This document shows positions 19,581 through 29,517 of a stretch of 64,000 nucleotides of DNA, in pieces (the stretch's first letter is position 1; each line of letters starts with the position of its first letter). The notes under the pieces are model-generated. The model was given only the letters and a program-made list of their open reading frames with translations. It ran no database searches and had not been told where the DNA came from. The DNA is from Nocardioides sp. Soil797 (GTDB lineage: Bacteria; Actinomycetota; Actinomycetes; Propionibacteriales; Nocardioidaceae): the NCBI GenBank assembly GCA_001429555.1, contig LMSR01000018.1, forward strand, positions 175,968-239,967. The letters run 5' to 3'. The position numbers and the translations under genes are program-made.

Positions 19581-20249
19581 TCACACGTTGAGTGACTCAG
19601 CCGCGGGTGCCATCCGCGGCAGGGTCGGAGCCCCCGTCGCGGCGGGCCGGCGTACGAGACAGACGGTGACGGCGGTGAACCAGAGGGTCAGCACGGCCAT
19701 CGGGAGCACGACGTTGGCCAGGATCAGGAGGCTGGCCGGAATGCCGGCGACGGCCAGCCACCGGGGCAGCATGCTCGTGCGCAGCGCCACCGCGGTGACC
19801 GTCGCGGCCACCAGTGCGGCCGCGATCCCACCGACGAGTGCGAGCGAGCCGTAGCCCAGGCCGGCCATCACCAGGTTGACGTCGGCCGTGGGTGGCGCCG
19901 AGGTGAACCCGACGTGGGCGACGAACGGGGTGATCCAGGCGATGCCGGCGATGATCGTCGCCATCGACCAGATCGTCCCGGCGCTCTGGGCGAGACGAAC
20001 CTGTGCGGGCGACGCCCCTGCCTCCTCCAGCCGGGTGGCCAGAGCGCTGACGAAGACGAGGAGCAGGAGGCCGCCGAGTGCGACCCCGCCGCCCATCGTG
20101 AGGAAGACGCCGTACCCGTGCTGGTCGACGTACGACGCCAGGCGGGCGTCGGTCACGTCGCCACCGGGCAGGGTGTCGGAGGCGAGGCCGGCGATCACGG
20201 CCAGGAAGGCCATGGGGCCGGTGAGCAGGCCGAGTCGGGTGATGGACAT
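19581..20249 (-). CDS. DUF4386-like integral membrane protein
   Basis: A 222-residue polytopic protein with six predicted transmembrane segments; N-terminal SITRLGLLTGPMAFLAVIAG and the fourth-helix region LVGGIAAALVAATVTAVAL are examples. The layout fits the DUF4386 group of uncharacterised membrane proteins, but the match is by topology and not by a signature motif. It converges with the TetR gene and diverges from the histidine kinase gene. Confidence 0.6.
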   Translation of the reverse strand: MSITRLGLLTGPMAFLAVIAGLASDTLPGGDVTDARLASYVDQHGYGVFLTMGGGVALGGLLLLVFVSALATRLEEAGASPAQVRLAQSAGTIWSMATIIAGIAWITPFVAHVGFTSAPPTADVNLVMAGLGYGSLALVGGIAAALVAATVTAVALRTSMLPRWLAVAGIPASLLILANVVLPMAVLTLWFTAVTVCLVRRPAATGAPTLPRMAPAAESLNV

Positions 20250-20395
20250 GAGGTGGTTCCTTCCGTCGGGACTGATGACCCCGACGCTAGGAACAACGCC
20301 TCAGGTGTCGCGTCCACCCGGAGGTCGAAGCGCGGGGTCAACGTCATTCCTGCGATGGACAGCGCCCGGCGCTGATCAGGGCTACCTTGAATTTC

Positions 20396-21592
20396 GTGGG
20401 AACACTGCGCCAGCACGGACTCGACGCGGCGCTCGTGGCGCTGGCCGTCGTGGTGCTCGCGACCACGGTGGCCGGGTCTGACGGTGCGACCCTGGCCGGT
20501 GGCTTGGTCGGGGCCGTCTCACTGTTGGTGCTCCTCGGCCGTTCACGGCAGCCGCTCCCCGCAGCGGTGCTGTCGTTCGCAGGACTCATGGTCGCTGCGC
20601 AGGTCTCACCGAAGGCCTCCGGTGCCGAGTTCTTCGCTGTCCTGGCGGTCTTCGGTGTGGTCGGGACGCTGGCCACCCGACGCGATGCGGTGGTCGCCTG
20701 GGCCATCGGTGCCCTGACCTTCGGCACGGCGATGGCACGCAACCCGAACGTGGGCGGGGCCGGCGACATTGCCCTGACCCTGGCCTTCTGCACGGTGGTG
20801 TGGACCGCCGGGCTGCTGGCCGCCGAGCGCGGCCGCGCCGCAGCGCTGGAGCGCGCGCGAGCCGACGATGCGGAGTCGAGCCGCGACCGTCAGGTGCTCG
20901 AAGCGACCGCGGCTGAGCGGGCCCGTCTCGCAGTGGAGATGCACGACATCGTGAGCCACGGCCTCTCCGTGGTGGTCGTGCAGACAGTGGCGGCACGCAT
21001 GGCCCTCGGGGACGCGGAGCCGGTCGGGCGCATCGATCGTCACCTGGATGCCGTCGAGTCCACCGCCCGCGACGCCCTGGCCGACATGCGTCGGCTTCTG
21101 GGCCTGATGGATCACGACGACCTGGAGCGAGCAGCAGGGCCCACGTCCACCGTCGGGCTGGCCCAACTGTCGGAGATGGTCGACAAGGTGCGCAGCACTG
21201 GGCTCGAGGTAACCCTCGATCTCGAAGCCGGCCTGACGCTCCCGCCAGGGATGGAAGCAGCGTGTTGTCGCATCGTGCAGGAGGGGCTCACCAACGTGAT
21301 CAAGCACGGCAGCGGTCCCGTGCGGGTGAGCGTTGCCAGGCGGGGAGGAGAACTTCTCGTCACGGTCGACAGTGGTGCGGCCGGCCAGGACACCTTGCCG
21401 GGTTCGGGCAGGGGAGTGATCGGGATGCGTGAGCGGGCCGAGCTCTACGGCGGCTCGCTGTCCGCAGCGTTCGAGAACGACCGCTTCCGGGTGTCGGCAC
21501 ACCTGCCGTTGCCCGACACGGATCACACCCTGCCCGCCCGCTCCGATGTCGAACGCCCCCTGGCGCGTGGGGGCAGGAGGCGACCGCTGTGA
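20396..21592 (+). CDS. NarL-type sensor histidine kinase
   Basis: A 398-residue kinase with about four to five N-terminal membrane helices, a HisKA_3 dimerisation domain with the phospho-acceptor His183 in VEMHDIVSHGLSVVVVQT, and a C-terminal HATPase domain (IVQEGLTNVIKHG, GRGVIGMRERAELYGG). GTG 20396 is favoured because TACCTT lies 7 nt upstream, suggesting a leaderless transcript; TTG 20387 is possible. It overlaps the response regulator start by 4 nt. The signal is unknown. Confidence 0.9.
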   Translation: MGTLRQHGLDAALVALAVVVLATTVAGSDGATLAGGLVGAVSLLVLLGRSRQPLPAAVLSFAGLMVAAQVSPKASGAEFFAVLAVFGVVGTLATRRDAVVAWAIGALTFGTAMARNPNVGGAGDIALTLAFCTVVWTAGLLAAERGRAAALERARADDAESSRDRQVLEATAAERARLAVEMHDIVSHGLSVVVVQTVAARMALGDAEPVGRIDRHLDAVESTARDALADMRRLLGLMDHDDLERAAGPTSTVGLAQLSEMVDKVRSTGLEVTLDLEAGLTLPPGMEAACCRIVQEGLTNVIKHGSGPVRVSVARRGGELLVTVDSGAAGQDTLPGSGRGVIGMRERAELYGGSLSAAFENDRFRVSAHLPLPDTDHTLPARSDVERPLARGGRRRPL

Positions 21593-22245
21593 TCCGGGTG
21601 CTGGTCGCAGACGACCAGGTGCTGGTCCGTGACGGCTTCCGGGCGATCATCGACCGGGAGGCCGACCTCGAGGTGGTGGGCGAGGCGGCGGACGGGGTTG
21701 CCGCTCTGTCCCTGAGCCGGGAGCACCATCCGGACGTCGTGCTGATGGACATCCGGATGCCCCTGGTCGACGGGTTGAGCGCCACCCGTCACGTGCTCGA
21801 GCTGCCGGAGCCACCGAAGGTGCTGGTGCTGACCACCTTCGACCGCAACGACTGGGTCTACGAGGCGCTGCGTTCCGGGGCGAGCGGATTCCTGCTGAAG
21901 GACGTGCGGGCAAGTCAGCTGACCGACGCGATCCGGACGGTGGCCGCTGGGGACACCCTGCTGGCCCCCTCGATCACCGGTCGCTTCATCGCCGACTTCC
22001 TCGACCGACACGGTGCCCCCGATCCGGACCCGTCCTCCGAGGGGCTGAGCGAACGTGAGCGGGACGTGCTGCGACGGATCGCTGCGGGCGAGTCGAATGC
22101 CGAGATCGCCGACCACCTGTGCCTGGGGATCTCCACGGTCAAGACCTACGTGAACAGGCTGTTCACCAAGCTCGGCCTGCGCGACCGTGCCCAGGCCGTG
22201 GTCTACGCCTACGAGCACGGAGTCGTCCGGGTGGGCCGGGGCTGA
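21589..22245 (+). CDS. NarL/LuxR-family response regulator
   Basis: A 218-residue response regulator with a receiver domain (acidic pair in VADDQ, phospho-acceptor Asp54 in VVLMDIRMP, conserved Lys in LLKDVRAS). Its C-terminal LuxR HTH is LSERERDVLRRIAAGESN through ISTVKTYVNRLFTKLGL. The GTG start overlaps the kinase stop as GTGA, so the pair is translationally coupled. Targets cannot be read from the sequence. Confidence 0.93.
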   Translation: MIRVLVADDQVLVRDGFRAIIDREADLEVVGEAADGVAALSLSREHHPDVVLMDIRMPLVDGLSATRHVLELPEPPKVLVLTTFDRNDWVYEALRSGASGFLLKDVRASQLTDAIRTVAAGDTLLAPSITGRFIADFLDRHGAPDPDPSSEGLSERERDVLRRIAAGESNAEIADHLCLGISTVKTYVNRLFTKLGLRDRAQAVVYAYEHGVVRVGRG

Positions 22246-22306
22246 GTCTGAAACTCCCCGATCTCGCCGGCTCCGCGCCCCGGTTGATTCAGGTGAGGGG
22301 CCCGGG

Positions 22307-22972
22307 TCAGGTGCGACTGACGTAGAGCCAGTACTCCTCCGAGCGCAGGCCCAGCTGGACGTCGTACGACAGGGGCTGGCAGTTGCCGAAGACCTGCTGA
22401 AGGGCGGCCCCGAGCTCGGGGGCCTCGTCTGCCGACCAGATCGCCAGCACCTGACGGGTCGCCCGCTTGGCGGCCTCGAGGAACGGCGGGAGGTAGATTG
22501 CCTCGTTGTCCTGATGCACCAGGTAGCCGGGCCCGTTGTCGACGTCGAGCAGCACCAGGTCGTACGCCGACTCGTCGGCCTCGGCGAGGGCCGTCGCGAC
22601 GTCGGCGACCACGACGTCGAGGCGTTCGTCGGCGAGCAGTGCGGCTCCGTGGGCGATCGTCCCGTCGCGCATCCAGTCGACCAGGCACTGTTCGAGCTCG
22701 ACCACCGTGCAGGAGCCGACCCGGCGGTCGGCGAGCACCTCGGCCAGGGTGAAGCCGAGGCCGAGGCCGCCGACCAGCACGGAGTCGGGCTCCTCGACGA
22801 GCTCGAGCGCGGCGGTGGCCAGGGCTCGTTCGCTGCTGGTCTCCATGGTGTCCATCACGAAGACTCCGTTGACCCGCAGCTCGGTCACGGGAGGTGCGCT
22901 CTCCTCGCGACGTTCGCGCAGGACCACTTCACCGCGCTCGGACTCGGCACGAGCGATCTCGACGGCTTCCAT
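22307..22972 (-). CDS. Spermidine synthase-like methyltransferase-fold protein
   Basis: A 221-residue Rossmann protein of the SpeE-like group. VLVGGLGLGFTLAEVL is the SAM/dcSAM loop, TVVELEQCLVDW carries the acidic residue after strand 2, and YDLVLLDVDNGPGYLV follows strand 4. It lacks the N-terminal barrel of true spermidine synthases, so polyamine synthesis is doubtful. ATG 22972 is preferred; upstream in-frame ATGs would put the start inside the palindromic repeats at 22982-23090. Confidence 0.75.
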   Translation of the reverse strand: MEAVEIARAESERGEVVLRERREESAPPVTELRVNGVFVMDTMETSSERALATAALELVEEPDSVLVGGLGLGFTLAEVLADRRVGSCTVVELEQCLVDWMRDGTIAHGAALLADERLDVVVADVATALAEADESAYDLVLLDVDNGPGYLVHQDNEAIYLPPFLEAAKRATRQVLAIWSADEAPELGAALQQVFGNCQPLSYDVQLGLRSEEYWLYVSRT

Positions 22973-23000
22973 GGGCCGCAGCGTATGACGCCGCTCGGAC

Positions 23001-23090
23001 GTCATACGGTTCGGCCGCCCTGGCCGCCGAATCGTATGACCTTGCGTTGTGTCATGCGTTTCGGTCGCGCTGGCCACTGGTTCGTATGAC
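23001..23090. repeat. 40-bp palindromic element, doublet (left of the DUF559 gene)
   Basis: Two 40-bp units, 23001-23040 and 23051-23090, begin GTCATACG or GTCATGCG and end CGTATGAC, with a partly self-complementary 24-bp centre (GGCCGCC...GGCCGCC type) and a 10-bp spacer. A lone right arm CGTATGAC at 22982-22989 precedes them, next to the SpeE-like start. They occupy a divergent promoter region, so they are not terminators. Confidence 0.85.
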
Positions 23091-23181
23091 GTGACAGGAA
23101 GATGCACGGCTTTTCCGCTCCCATCCACAGGCGGTACGCCGGCCGGTGGCACGTGGGCGGGAACCGTCCCAGACTCAAACA

Positions 23182-24123
23182 ATGCCAGAGATCAGTGAAG
23201 CGATGCGCTCCGTCGAGGCGTTGGCGGTGCAACAGGCGTCGGTGGTGTCGCGGGCCCAGGCATATGCGGCTGGCCTGACCCGGGGTGTGGTGCGTGCCCA
23301 GGTGCGGGCCCGTCGATGGCAGGTGATCGGTTCCCGTTCGATCTGCCTCCACAACGGGCCGCTGTCGGATCAGACCTCGCACTGGGCGGCGGTGCTCGAG
23401 GCCGGCCCACGAGCGATGTTGGACGGCGCCACGGCCTTGGTCGCGGGTGGGCTCTCCGGCTACAACACGGACCAGATCAGGGTTTCTGTCCCACGTGGTG
23501 CCCGGATCCGTCACCGGGGGACCGGTGTTGACATCCGACAGACGCGTCGCTGGGACCGGGATGATCTTGCCCCGGCGGGTGTTCCACGCACCAGACCGGC
23601 TGTTGCGGCCATCCGGGCGGCGTTGTGGGCTCGGTCGGACAAGCAGGCGGCGCTTCTCCTGACCATGACGGCGCAACAGGGTCTTGCGACTCCCGGGCAG
23701 ATGGGAGTCGAGATGTTGCGCATCCGGCGTCACCGCCGACGCAAGTTCGTGCACCAGGTGCTGCTCGACCTGATCGGGGGAGTGCGTGCGGTGAGCGAGT
23801 TGGAGTTTGCGCGAGAGTGTCGGTCGAGGGGTTTGCCCGAGCCCACTCGACAAGTCGTGCGCAAGGGGCCCAACGGCAGCCATTTCCTCGACGTGGTCTG
23901 GGAGGAGTGGAACGTGGTCACCGAGATCGACGGCATTCATCATTCGTGGGCTGCCAATCTGGTCTCCGACGCCCTGCGTCACAACGACCTCACGCTCACC
24001 GACGCCAAGGTGCTGCGACTCCCGCTGCTGGGGCTGCGCGTGGCTGCCGACGAGTTCTTTGCCCAGATCGAGGCCGCGTTGCGAGCTGCCGGGTGGCCGG
24101 GTCAGCTTCCAAAAGCCGTGTGA
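23182..24123 (+). CDS. DUF559 / Vsr-like endonuclease-domain protein with AbiEi-like N-terminus
   Basis: A 313-residue protein from ATG 23182. Residues ~1-90 resemble the winged-helix AbiEi antitoxin-type domain (VVSRAQAYAAGLTRGVVRAQ). The C-terminal ~110 residues look like DUF559, a PD-(D/E)XK/Vsr-like nuclease fold: SELEFARECRSRGLP, FLDVVWEEW and VVTEIDGIHH give the Glu, Asp and Glu-x-Asp of a metal site. Such proteins are common in multiple copies in actinobacteria and lack a settled function. It is flanked on both sides by doublets of the 40-bp palindrome, unlike any other gene here. Confidence 0.8.
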   Translation: MPEISEAMRSVEALAVQQASVVSRAQAYAAGLTRGVVRAQVRARRWQVIGSRSICLHNGPLSDQTSHWAAVLEAGPRAMLDGATALVAGGLSGYNTDQIRVSVPRGARIRHRGTGVDIRQTRRWDRDDLAPAGVPRTRPAVAAIRAALWARSDKQAALLLTMTAQQGLATPGQMGVEMLRIRRHRRRKFVHQVLLDLIGGVRAVSELEFARECRSRGLPEPTRQVVRKGPNGSHFLDVVWEEWNVVTEIDGIHHSWAANLVSDALRHNDLTLTDAKVLRLPLLGLRVAADEFFAQIEAALRAAGWPGQLPKAV

Positions 24124-24156
24124 GATCGCTGGCGTCCCCGGACGAGCAGGTCTGGC

Positions 24157-24259
24157 GTCATACGGTGCGGTCGCCGGTGCTGCCGGGACGTATGACGTGC
24201 GGCGGCGTGCAGGTCTGACGTCATACGGCGCGGTGGCCTCAGCCGCCGGAACGTATGAC
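24157..24259. repeat. 40-bp palindromic element, doublet (right of the DUF559 gene)
   Basis: Units 24157-24196 and 24220-24259 each begin GTCATACGG and end CGTATGAC, 63 bp start to start, each preceded by a partly conserved 23-bp segment ending GCAGGTCTGRC. The second unit overlaps the last codons and stop of the MBL hydrolase gene on the other strand. Confidence 0.85.
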
Positions 24260-25285
24260 GTCGCGCCACCACGGGGCGGTGGGCAGCGGACTGTCGGCTC
24301 CGAATCGCTCGCCGGGCTTCGGGGTGGACAGTGTCACATCGCCGGCCTCGCGCACCAGCCACTCGATCGGGTCCGACCAGCCGTGGAAGGCCAGGTCGAA
24401 GGTGGCCCAGTGGATGGGCAGGAGTACGCCGCCGAGCAGCTCGGCGTGGGCGCGGAGGGCCTCGGTCGGATCCATGTGCACGTCGCGCCAGCGTCGGTCG
24501 TAGGCGCCGATGGGCAGCACCGTCAGGTCGAACGGGCCGTGCTCGGCGCCGATCGTGGAGAAGGCGTCGTGATAGCCGGTGTCGCCGCCGAAGAAGACCC
24601 GTGCATCGTTGGCCTCGACCACCCACGACGACCAGAGAGTGGTGTTGTTGGTGAACAACCGACCCGAGAAGTGTTGTGCTTCGGCGCACGTCAGCACGAG
24701 GTCGTCGATGGTGTGTGCCTGGCCCCAGTCCAGCTCGATGATGCGCTCGGGTGGCACGCCCCACTGGAGCAGGTGGGCGCCGATCCCGAGGGGAACGACG
24801 AAGGGCATCGTCTGGTTGGTCGTCAGCCACTCGATCGTGCGTGTGTCGAGATGGTCGTAGTGGTCGTGGGAGATCAACACCGCACTCAACGAGGGGAGCT
24901 CGCGCAGCCGCATCGGCACGGGATGGTGGCGTCGTGGGCCGACGCGTGCGGCCGGCGAGACCCGCTCGCTCCACACCGGGTCGGTCAGCACCCAGTGCCC
25001 GCCGACCTCGAGCAGCACGGTGGCGTGGCCGAGCCAGGTCGCCGCGCAGTCGGCGGCCGTGGCCGGGAGGTCAGGCGTCTGCAGCGGGATCGGTCCCCGC
25101 GGCTTGCCGGTGTTCCCCTTGCGGGCGAAGTCACGGGCGATGGAGGCGCGCCCGGCTTCCTCGACCATCCGGGAGGGTTGGCGGTTGTGGAAGAAGCCGT
25201 CGCGGAACTGGGCGGAGCGGTCGTACGTCGCAGGATCCGGGCGAGCGCCGAGGCTGCGCACGATGGGGAGTCGCAGGAGGGTCAC
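24239..25285 (-). CDS. MBL-fold metal-dependent hydrolase (UlaG/NAPE-PLD-like)
   Basis: A 348-residue metallo-beta-lactamase-fold protein. The metal motif is ISHDHYDHLD; TWLGHATVLLEVGG precedes it and FGGDTGYHDAF and LPIHWATFDLAFH supply later ligands. The layout matches the L-ascorbate-6-phosphate lactonase and N-acyl-phosphatidylethanolamine phospholipase D group, so a lipid or phosphoester substrate is plausible. Start GTG 25285. The last residues (DVIRSGG, stop) are encoded by the arm of a 40-bp palindromic element, so the native C-terminus was replaced or trimmed. Confidence 0.85.
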   Translation of the reverse strand: MTLLRLPIVRSLGARPDPATYDRSAQFRDGFFHNRQPSRMVEEAGRASIARDFARKGNTGKPRGPIPLQTPDLPATAADCAATWLGHATVLLEVGGHWVLTDPVWSERVSPAARVGPRRHHPVPMRLRELPSLSAVLISHDHYDHLDTRTIEWLTTNQTMPFVVPLGIGAHLLQWGVPPERIIELDWGQAHTIDDLVLTCAEAQHFSGRLFTNNTTLWSSWVVEANDARVFFGGDTGYHDAFSTIGAEHGPFDLTVLPIGAYDRRWRDVHMDPTEALRAHAELLGGVLLPIHWATFDLAFHGWSDPIEWLVREAGDVTLSTPKPGERFGADSPLPTAPWWRDVIRSGG

Positions 25286-25340
25286 ACCCTGATTCTCCCG
25301 CAGCCGTTCAACTCCTGGGCCAACGTTGCCTGAAGAACGG

Positions 25341-25391
25341 CCGACATCGTGGCTTTGCAAGCAGAACCTGCTCGCGAAACCACGATGTCGG
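25341..25391. terminator. Hairpin with 24-bp imperfect arms
   Basis: CCGACATCGTGG and CCACGATGTCGG form the base of the stem. The inner 12 bp pair with three mismatches around a short loop. It lies 20 nt after the zf-TFIIB gene on the same strand and probably ends its transcript. Confidence 0.65.
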
Positions 25392-25411
25392 ACGGTTCGT
25401 GCCGGAGTCGC

Positions 25412-25711
25412 TCAGTCGAAGAGCTCGCTGAGCCAGCTCTCCTTCTTCTTGCGATAGGGCTGCTTCCCGTATCCCCGCTCCTCCCGGAACGGGTGCTGGA
25501 AGCCGGCCGGCCCGCGGTCGCGGTCGTCGTACTCACGCTCGGGCGCCGGCGTCGGGGCGGCTGCCGGGGGTGCCTGGGTCATCGAGCGCTCGATGATCTT
25601 GTCCAGCTCGCCGCGGTCGAGCCACACGCCACGACAGGTGGGGCAGTAGTCGATCTCGATGCCGCTGCGTTCGCTCATCACGAGCACTGCGCCGTCGGTG
25701 GGGCACTGCAT
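25412..25711 (-). CDS. zf-TFIIB domain protein
   Basis: A 99-residue protein with an N-terminal zinc ribbon: MQCPTDGAVL, then DYCPTCRGVWLDRGELDKII. Cys3, Cys23 and Cys26 with an N-terminal partner fit the zf-TFIIB family of small bacterial proteins of unknown role. The rest is proline-rich then charged (EREYDDRDRG, KKKESWLSELFD). GAGAGGA precedes ATG 25711. Confidence 0.85.
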   Translation of the reverse strand: MQCPTDGAVLVMSERSGIEIDYCPTCRGVWLDRGELDKIIERSMTQAPPAAAPTPAPEREYDDRDRGPAGFQHPFREERGYGKQPYRKKKESWLSELFD

Positions 25712-25800
25712 GGTGGGGTCCTCTCGTTGCCGGTCTCCAGGTCAACGTGTGGGGGAGGACAGGGGTTCCCTGGGTGGGACCTGAACACCGGGAATACGTC

Positions 25801-25814
25801 CAAGTTTCAACTTG
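25801..25814. promoter_or_regulatory. Palindromic operator upstream of the flavin reductase
   Basis: CAAGTT and AACTTG are separated by TC, 42 nt before the GTG start of the NADPH-dependent FMN reductase gene. A 14-bp perfect palindrome in this position suggests a redox- or ligand-responsive repressor; the regulator gene is not adjacent. Confidence 0.45.
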
Positions 25815-25855
25815 TTCCGTCCGGCGAACTGACCTCAACCCATCAGGGAGAACAC

Positions 25856-26404
25856 GTGAAGATCGGCATCATCATCGGGAGCACTCGCAACGGCCGTCTC
25901 GGCAGCAGCGTCGGCAAGTGGGTCTACGAAGAGGCGCTGGCCCACGGCGGGGCGGAGTTCGAGCTCGTCGAGCTCGACGAGTTCAACCTCGAGCTGCTCA
26001 CCGACGCAACCGTCCCGGGTGCGGCCAACCGTCAGTACGCCGACCCGAAGGTCCGCCGCTGGAGCGAGAAGATCGACGAGCTCGACGGCTTCATCTTCGT
26101 CTCGCCCGAGTACAACCACTCCGTACCGGCCGCGATGAAGAACGCCTTCGACTCGATCTTCCCCGAGTGGGGCAACAAGGCCCTGGGCCTCGTCGCGTAC
26201 GGCGCCGACGGTGGTGTCCGCGCGGTCGAGCACTGGCGGACCATTGCCGCCAACGCGAACCTCTTCGCCGTTCGCTCACAGGTGTCCCTCGGCCTGTTCA
26301 CGGACTTCTCCGAGAGCGGCTTCGCGCCCCTCGAGCGTCGCGAGGGTGAGCTGAAGGGCGTGCTCGACTCGGTCGTCGAGCTGTCTGCCAAGCTCCGGGG
26401 CTGA
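25856..26404 (+). CDS. NADPH-dependent FMN reductase / quinone-azoreductase-like flavoprotein
   Basis: A 182-residue flavodoxin-fold enzyme. IIIGSTRNGRLGSSVGKW binds the FMN phosphate and FVSPEYNHSVPAAMKNAFD lies over the isoalloxazine ring, as in the YieF/ChrR and ArsH-like groups that reduce quinones, chromate or azo dyes with NAD(P)H. GTG 25856 follows GGGAG with proper spacing. A palindrome upstream suggests inducible expression. The physiological substrate is unknown. Confidence 0.9.
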   Translation: MKIGIIIGSTRNGRLGSSVGKWVYEEALAHGGAEFELVELDEFNLELLTDATVPGAANRQYADPKVRRWSEKIDELDGFIFVSPEYNHSVPAAMKNAFDSIFPEWGNKALGLVAYGADGGVRAVEHWRTIAANANLFAVRSQVSLGLFTDFSESGFAPLERREGELKGVLDSVVELSAKLRG

Positions 26405-26413
26405 GCCTCAACT

Positions 26414-26471
26414 CAGATCGGGACGCCACGGTCGTCCTCGTCGATGACGAGGACCCTGGCGTCCCGATCTG
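26414..26471. terminator. 58-bp hairpin, second copy of the CAGATCGGGAC element
   Basis: Outer arms CAGATCGGGACGCCA and TGGCGTCCCGATCTG pair perfectly and enclose a further hairpin of GTCCTCGTC/GACGAGGAC. It lies between convergent genes and has the same 58-bp length and outer arm start as the element at 11434-11491. Confidence 0.65.
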
Positions 26472-26485
26472 CGTCTCGGCGACGC

Positions 26486-27007
26486 TCAGTCCTCGGCGCG
26501 GACCTCGGCTGCTTCTCCCTCGCCTGGGAGCCTGGTGCCACCGATCAGGGTGATCACGAACGCGAAGGCGCCGAGGATGGGCAGCATCCACCGCCACACC
26601 TCGCCCGAGGGCCAGTCGTAGGCACGCTCGCCGTCCGTCGGCCACGCGATGAACGTGTCACCGACCCCGCGCTCCTCGGCCGCTCCGCAGGCCAGGTACC
26701 ACCCGGTGCGTGTCGCGCCGCCCTCGGTCCAGCGGATCTCGTGCCGCTCGCCCGTGGCGTTGCGGCCGCAGCTCTCCGCACCGGAGTCGCCGACACCGGT
26801 GATCGTCACCTCCGTGCGCTCGGTCTGGAACGAGATGTGCCGCAACCAGCTGTTGTTCAGCCCACCGAGCAGCCACGTACCGATGACCAGGATCCCGACG
26901 AGGACCACCATCACCTTCGCGAAGCGGACCCAGCTCCAGCGCTCCGCCACGAAGCCACCGAGTACGCCGCCGGCCCGGCGCAGCGCCTCCCGCTTCGCGG
27001 GATCCAT
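26486..27007 (-). CDS. DUF3592-like membrane protein
   Basis: A 173-residue protein with two transmembrane helices (residues ~31-50, VMVVLVGILVIGTWLLGGL, and near the C-terminus, WMLPILGAFAFVITLIGG) flanking an extracytoplasmic beta-rich domain that contains two cysteines. The two-helix layout fits the DUF3592 group. It starts 3 nt after the class I fumarase stop codon, so it is probably on the same transcript. Function unknown. Confidence 0.65.
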   Translation of the reverse strand: MDPAKREALRRAGGVLGGFVAERWSWVRFAKVMVVLVGILVIGTWLLGGLNNSWLRHISFQTERTEVTITGVGDSGAESCGRNATGERHEIRWTEGGATRTGWYLACGAAEERGVGDTFIAWPTDGERAYDWPSGEVWRWMLPILGAFAFVITLIGGTRLPGEGEAAEVRAED

Positions 27008-27010
27008 CCG

Positions 27011-28732
<1,722 letters not shown>

Positions 28733-28808
28733 GGCCCCAGATTACGTGAGGCCACGGCTCGCGGGTTGTCGGAGCCACCACCTGAGCACTCGGTCGGGAT
28801 CAGACCCT

Positions 28809-28814
28809 TAGGCT
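28809..28814 (+). promoter_or_regulatory. Probable leaderless promoter -10 of the DUF1707 gene
   Basis: TAGGCT ends 6 nt before ATG 28821, and no ribosome binding site is present. Confidence 0.45.
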
Positions 28815-28820
28815 GGCGCA

Positions 28821-29471
28821 ATGGAGGGAAACCCCGAACCCCACCGGATGCGCATCTCGGACGAAGACCGGCACAAGGTGGCCGAGGTGTTGCGCGAGGC
28901 CGCCGGCGAAGGGCGGCTCGACCTCGATGAGCTCGACGAGCGGCTCGAGGCCACCTACGCCGCCAAGACGTACGCCGACCTGGTGCCGATCACCGTCGAC
29001 CTCCCCACCAAGGGCATCGAGCTGGCCTCGTCGTCGGTGCCGGAGCGACCTGCGGCGAACCTGCCGGTCAGCGCGCCCCGGCACAACGCCTCCTTCGCGT
29101 TCATGGGCGGCCAGGACCGCAAGGGCGTCTGGCAGGTCGCCGAGTCGCACACCGCGTTCGCGATGATGGGTGGCATCGACATCGACCTGCGCCAGGCGAT
29201 CTTCACAGCTGCCGAGACCACGATCGTGGCGAACACGGTGATGGGTGGCATCGATGTCATCGTCAACCAGCACACCCACGTCATCGTCTCCGGCGTCGGC
29301 ATCATGGGCGACTTCAGCCAGGGTCGCGACCGGGTCGAGCCCGACCTCGGCCCCGACTCGCCCGTCGTACGCGTCAAGGGATTCGCCTTGATGGGCGGGG
29401 TGACAGTGGTCCGCAAGCCGATGCCGGGCGAGGGGCGTGGCCGCGACCGGCGGCACCGGCTCGGGCACTGA
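28821..29471 (+). CDS. DUF1707 and LiaF-like domain protein
   Basis: A 216-residue soluble protein. Residues ~9-62 are DUF1707 (RISDEDRHKVAEVLREAAGE, LDLDELDERLEATYAAKTYADL). Residues ~90-200 resemble the C-terminal beta-helical LiaF/cell-wall-response domain, with repeated FAFMGG, FAMMGGIDIDLR, TVMGGIDVIV and FALMGGVTV turns. Such proteins lack a defined activity; LiaF homologues regulate envelope-stress signalling. A leaderless start is likely. Confidence 0.85.
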   Translation: MEGNPEPHRMRISDEDRHKVAEVLREAAGEGRLDLDELDERLEATYAAKTYADLVPITVDLPTKGIELASSSVPERPAANLPVSAPRHNASFAFMGGQDRKGVWQVAESHTAFAMMGGIDIDLRQAIFTAAETTIVANTVMGGIDVIVNQHTHVIVSGVGIMGDFSQGRDRVEPDLGPDSPVVRVKGFALMGGVTVVRKPMPGEGRGRDRRHRLGH

Positions 29472-29517
29472 CACGCGTACCCGGGCATACCCACGGTCCC
29501 TGGGGCGTTCTGCAGGT

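Noticed and set aside
22307..23182. Longer N-terminus for the spermidine synthase-like protein
   Set aside because: The extra residues would be encoded by the palindromic repeats and upstream region; the ATG at 22972 starts the family-like sequence.
22982..24259. Rho-independent terminators for the palindromic doublets
   Set aside because: The left doublet is in a divergent promoter region, other copies are inside genes, and none is followed by a T-tract.
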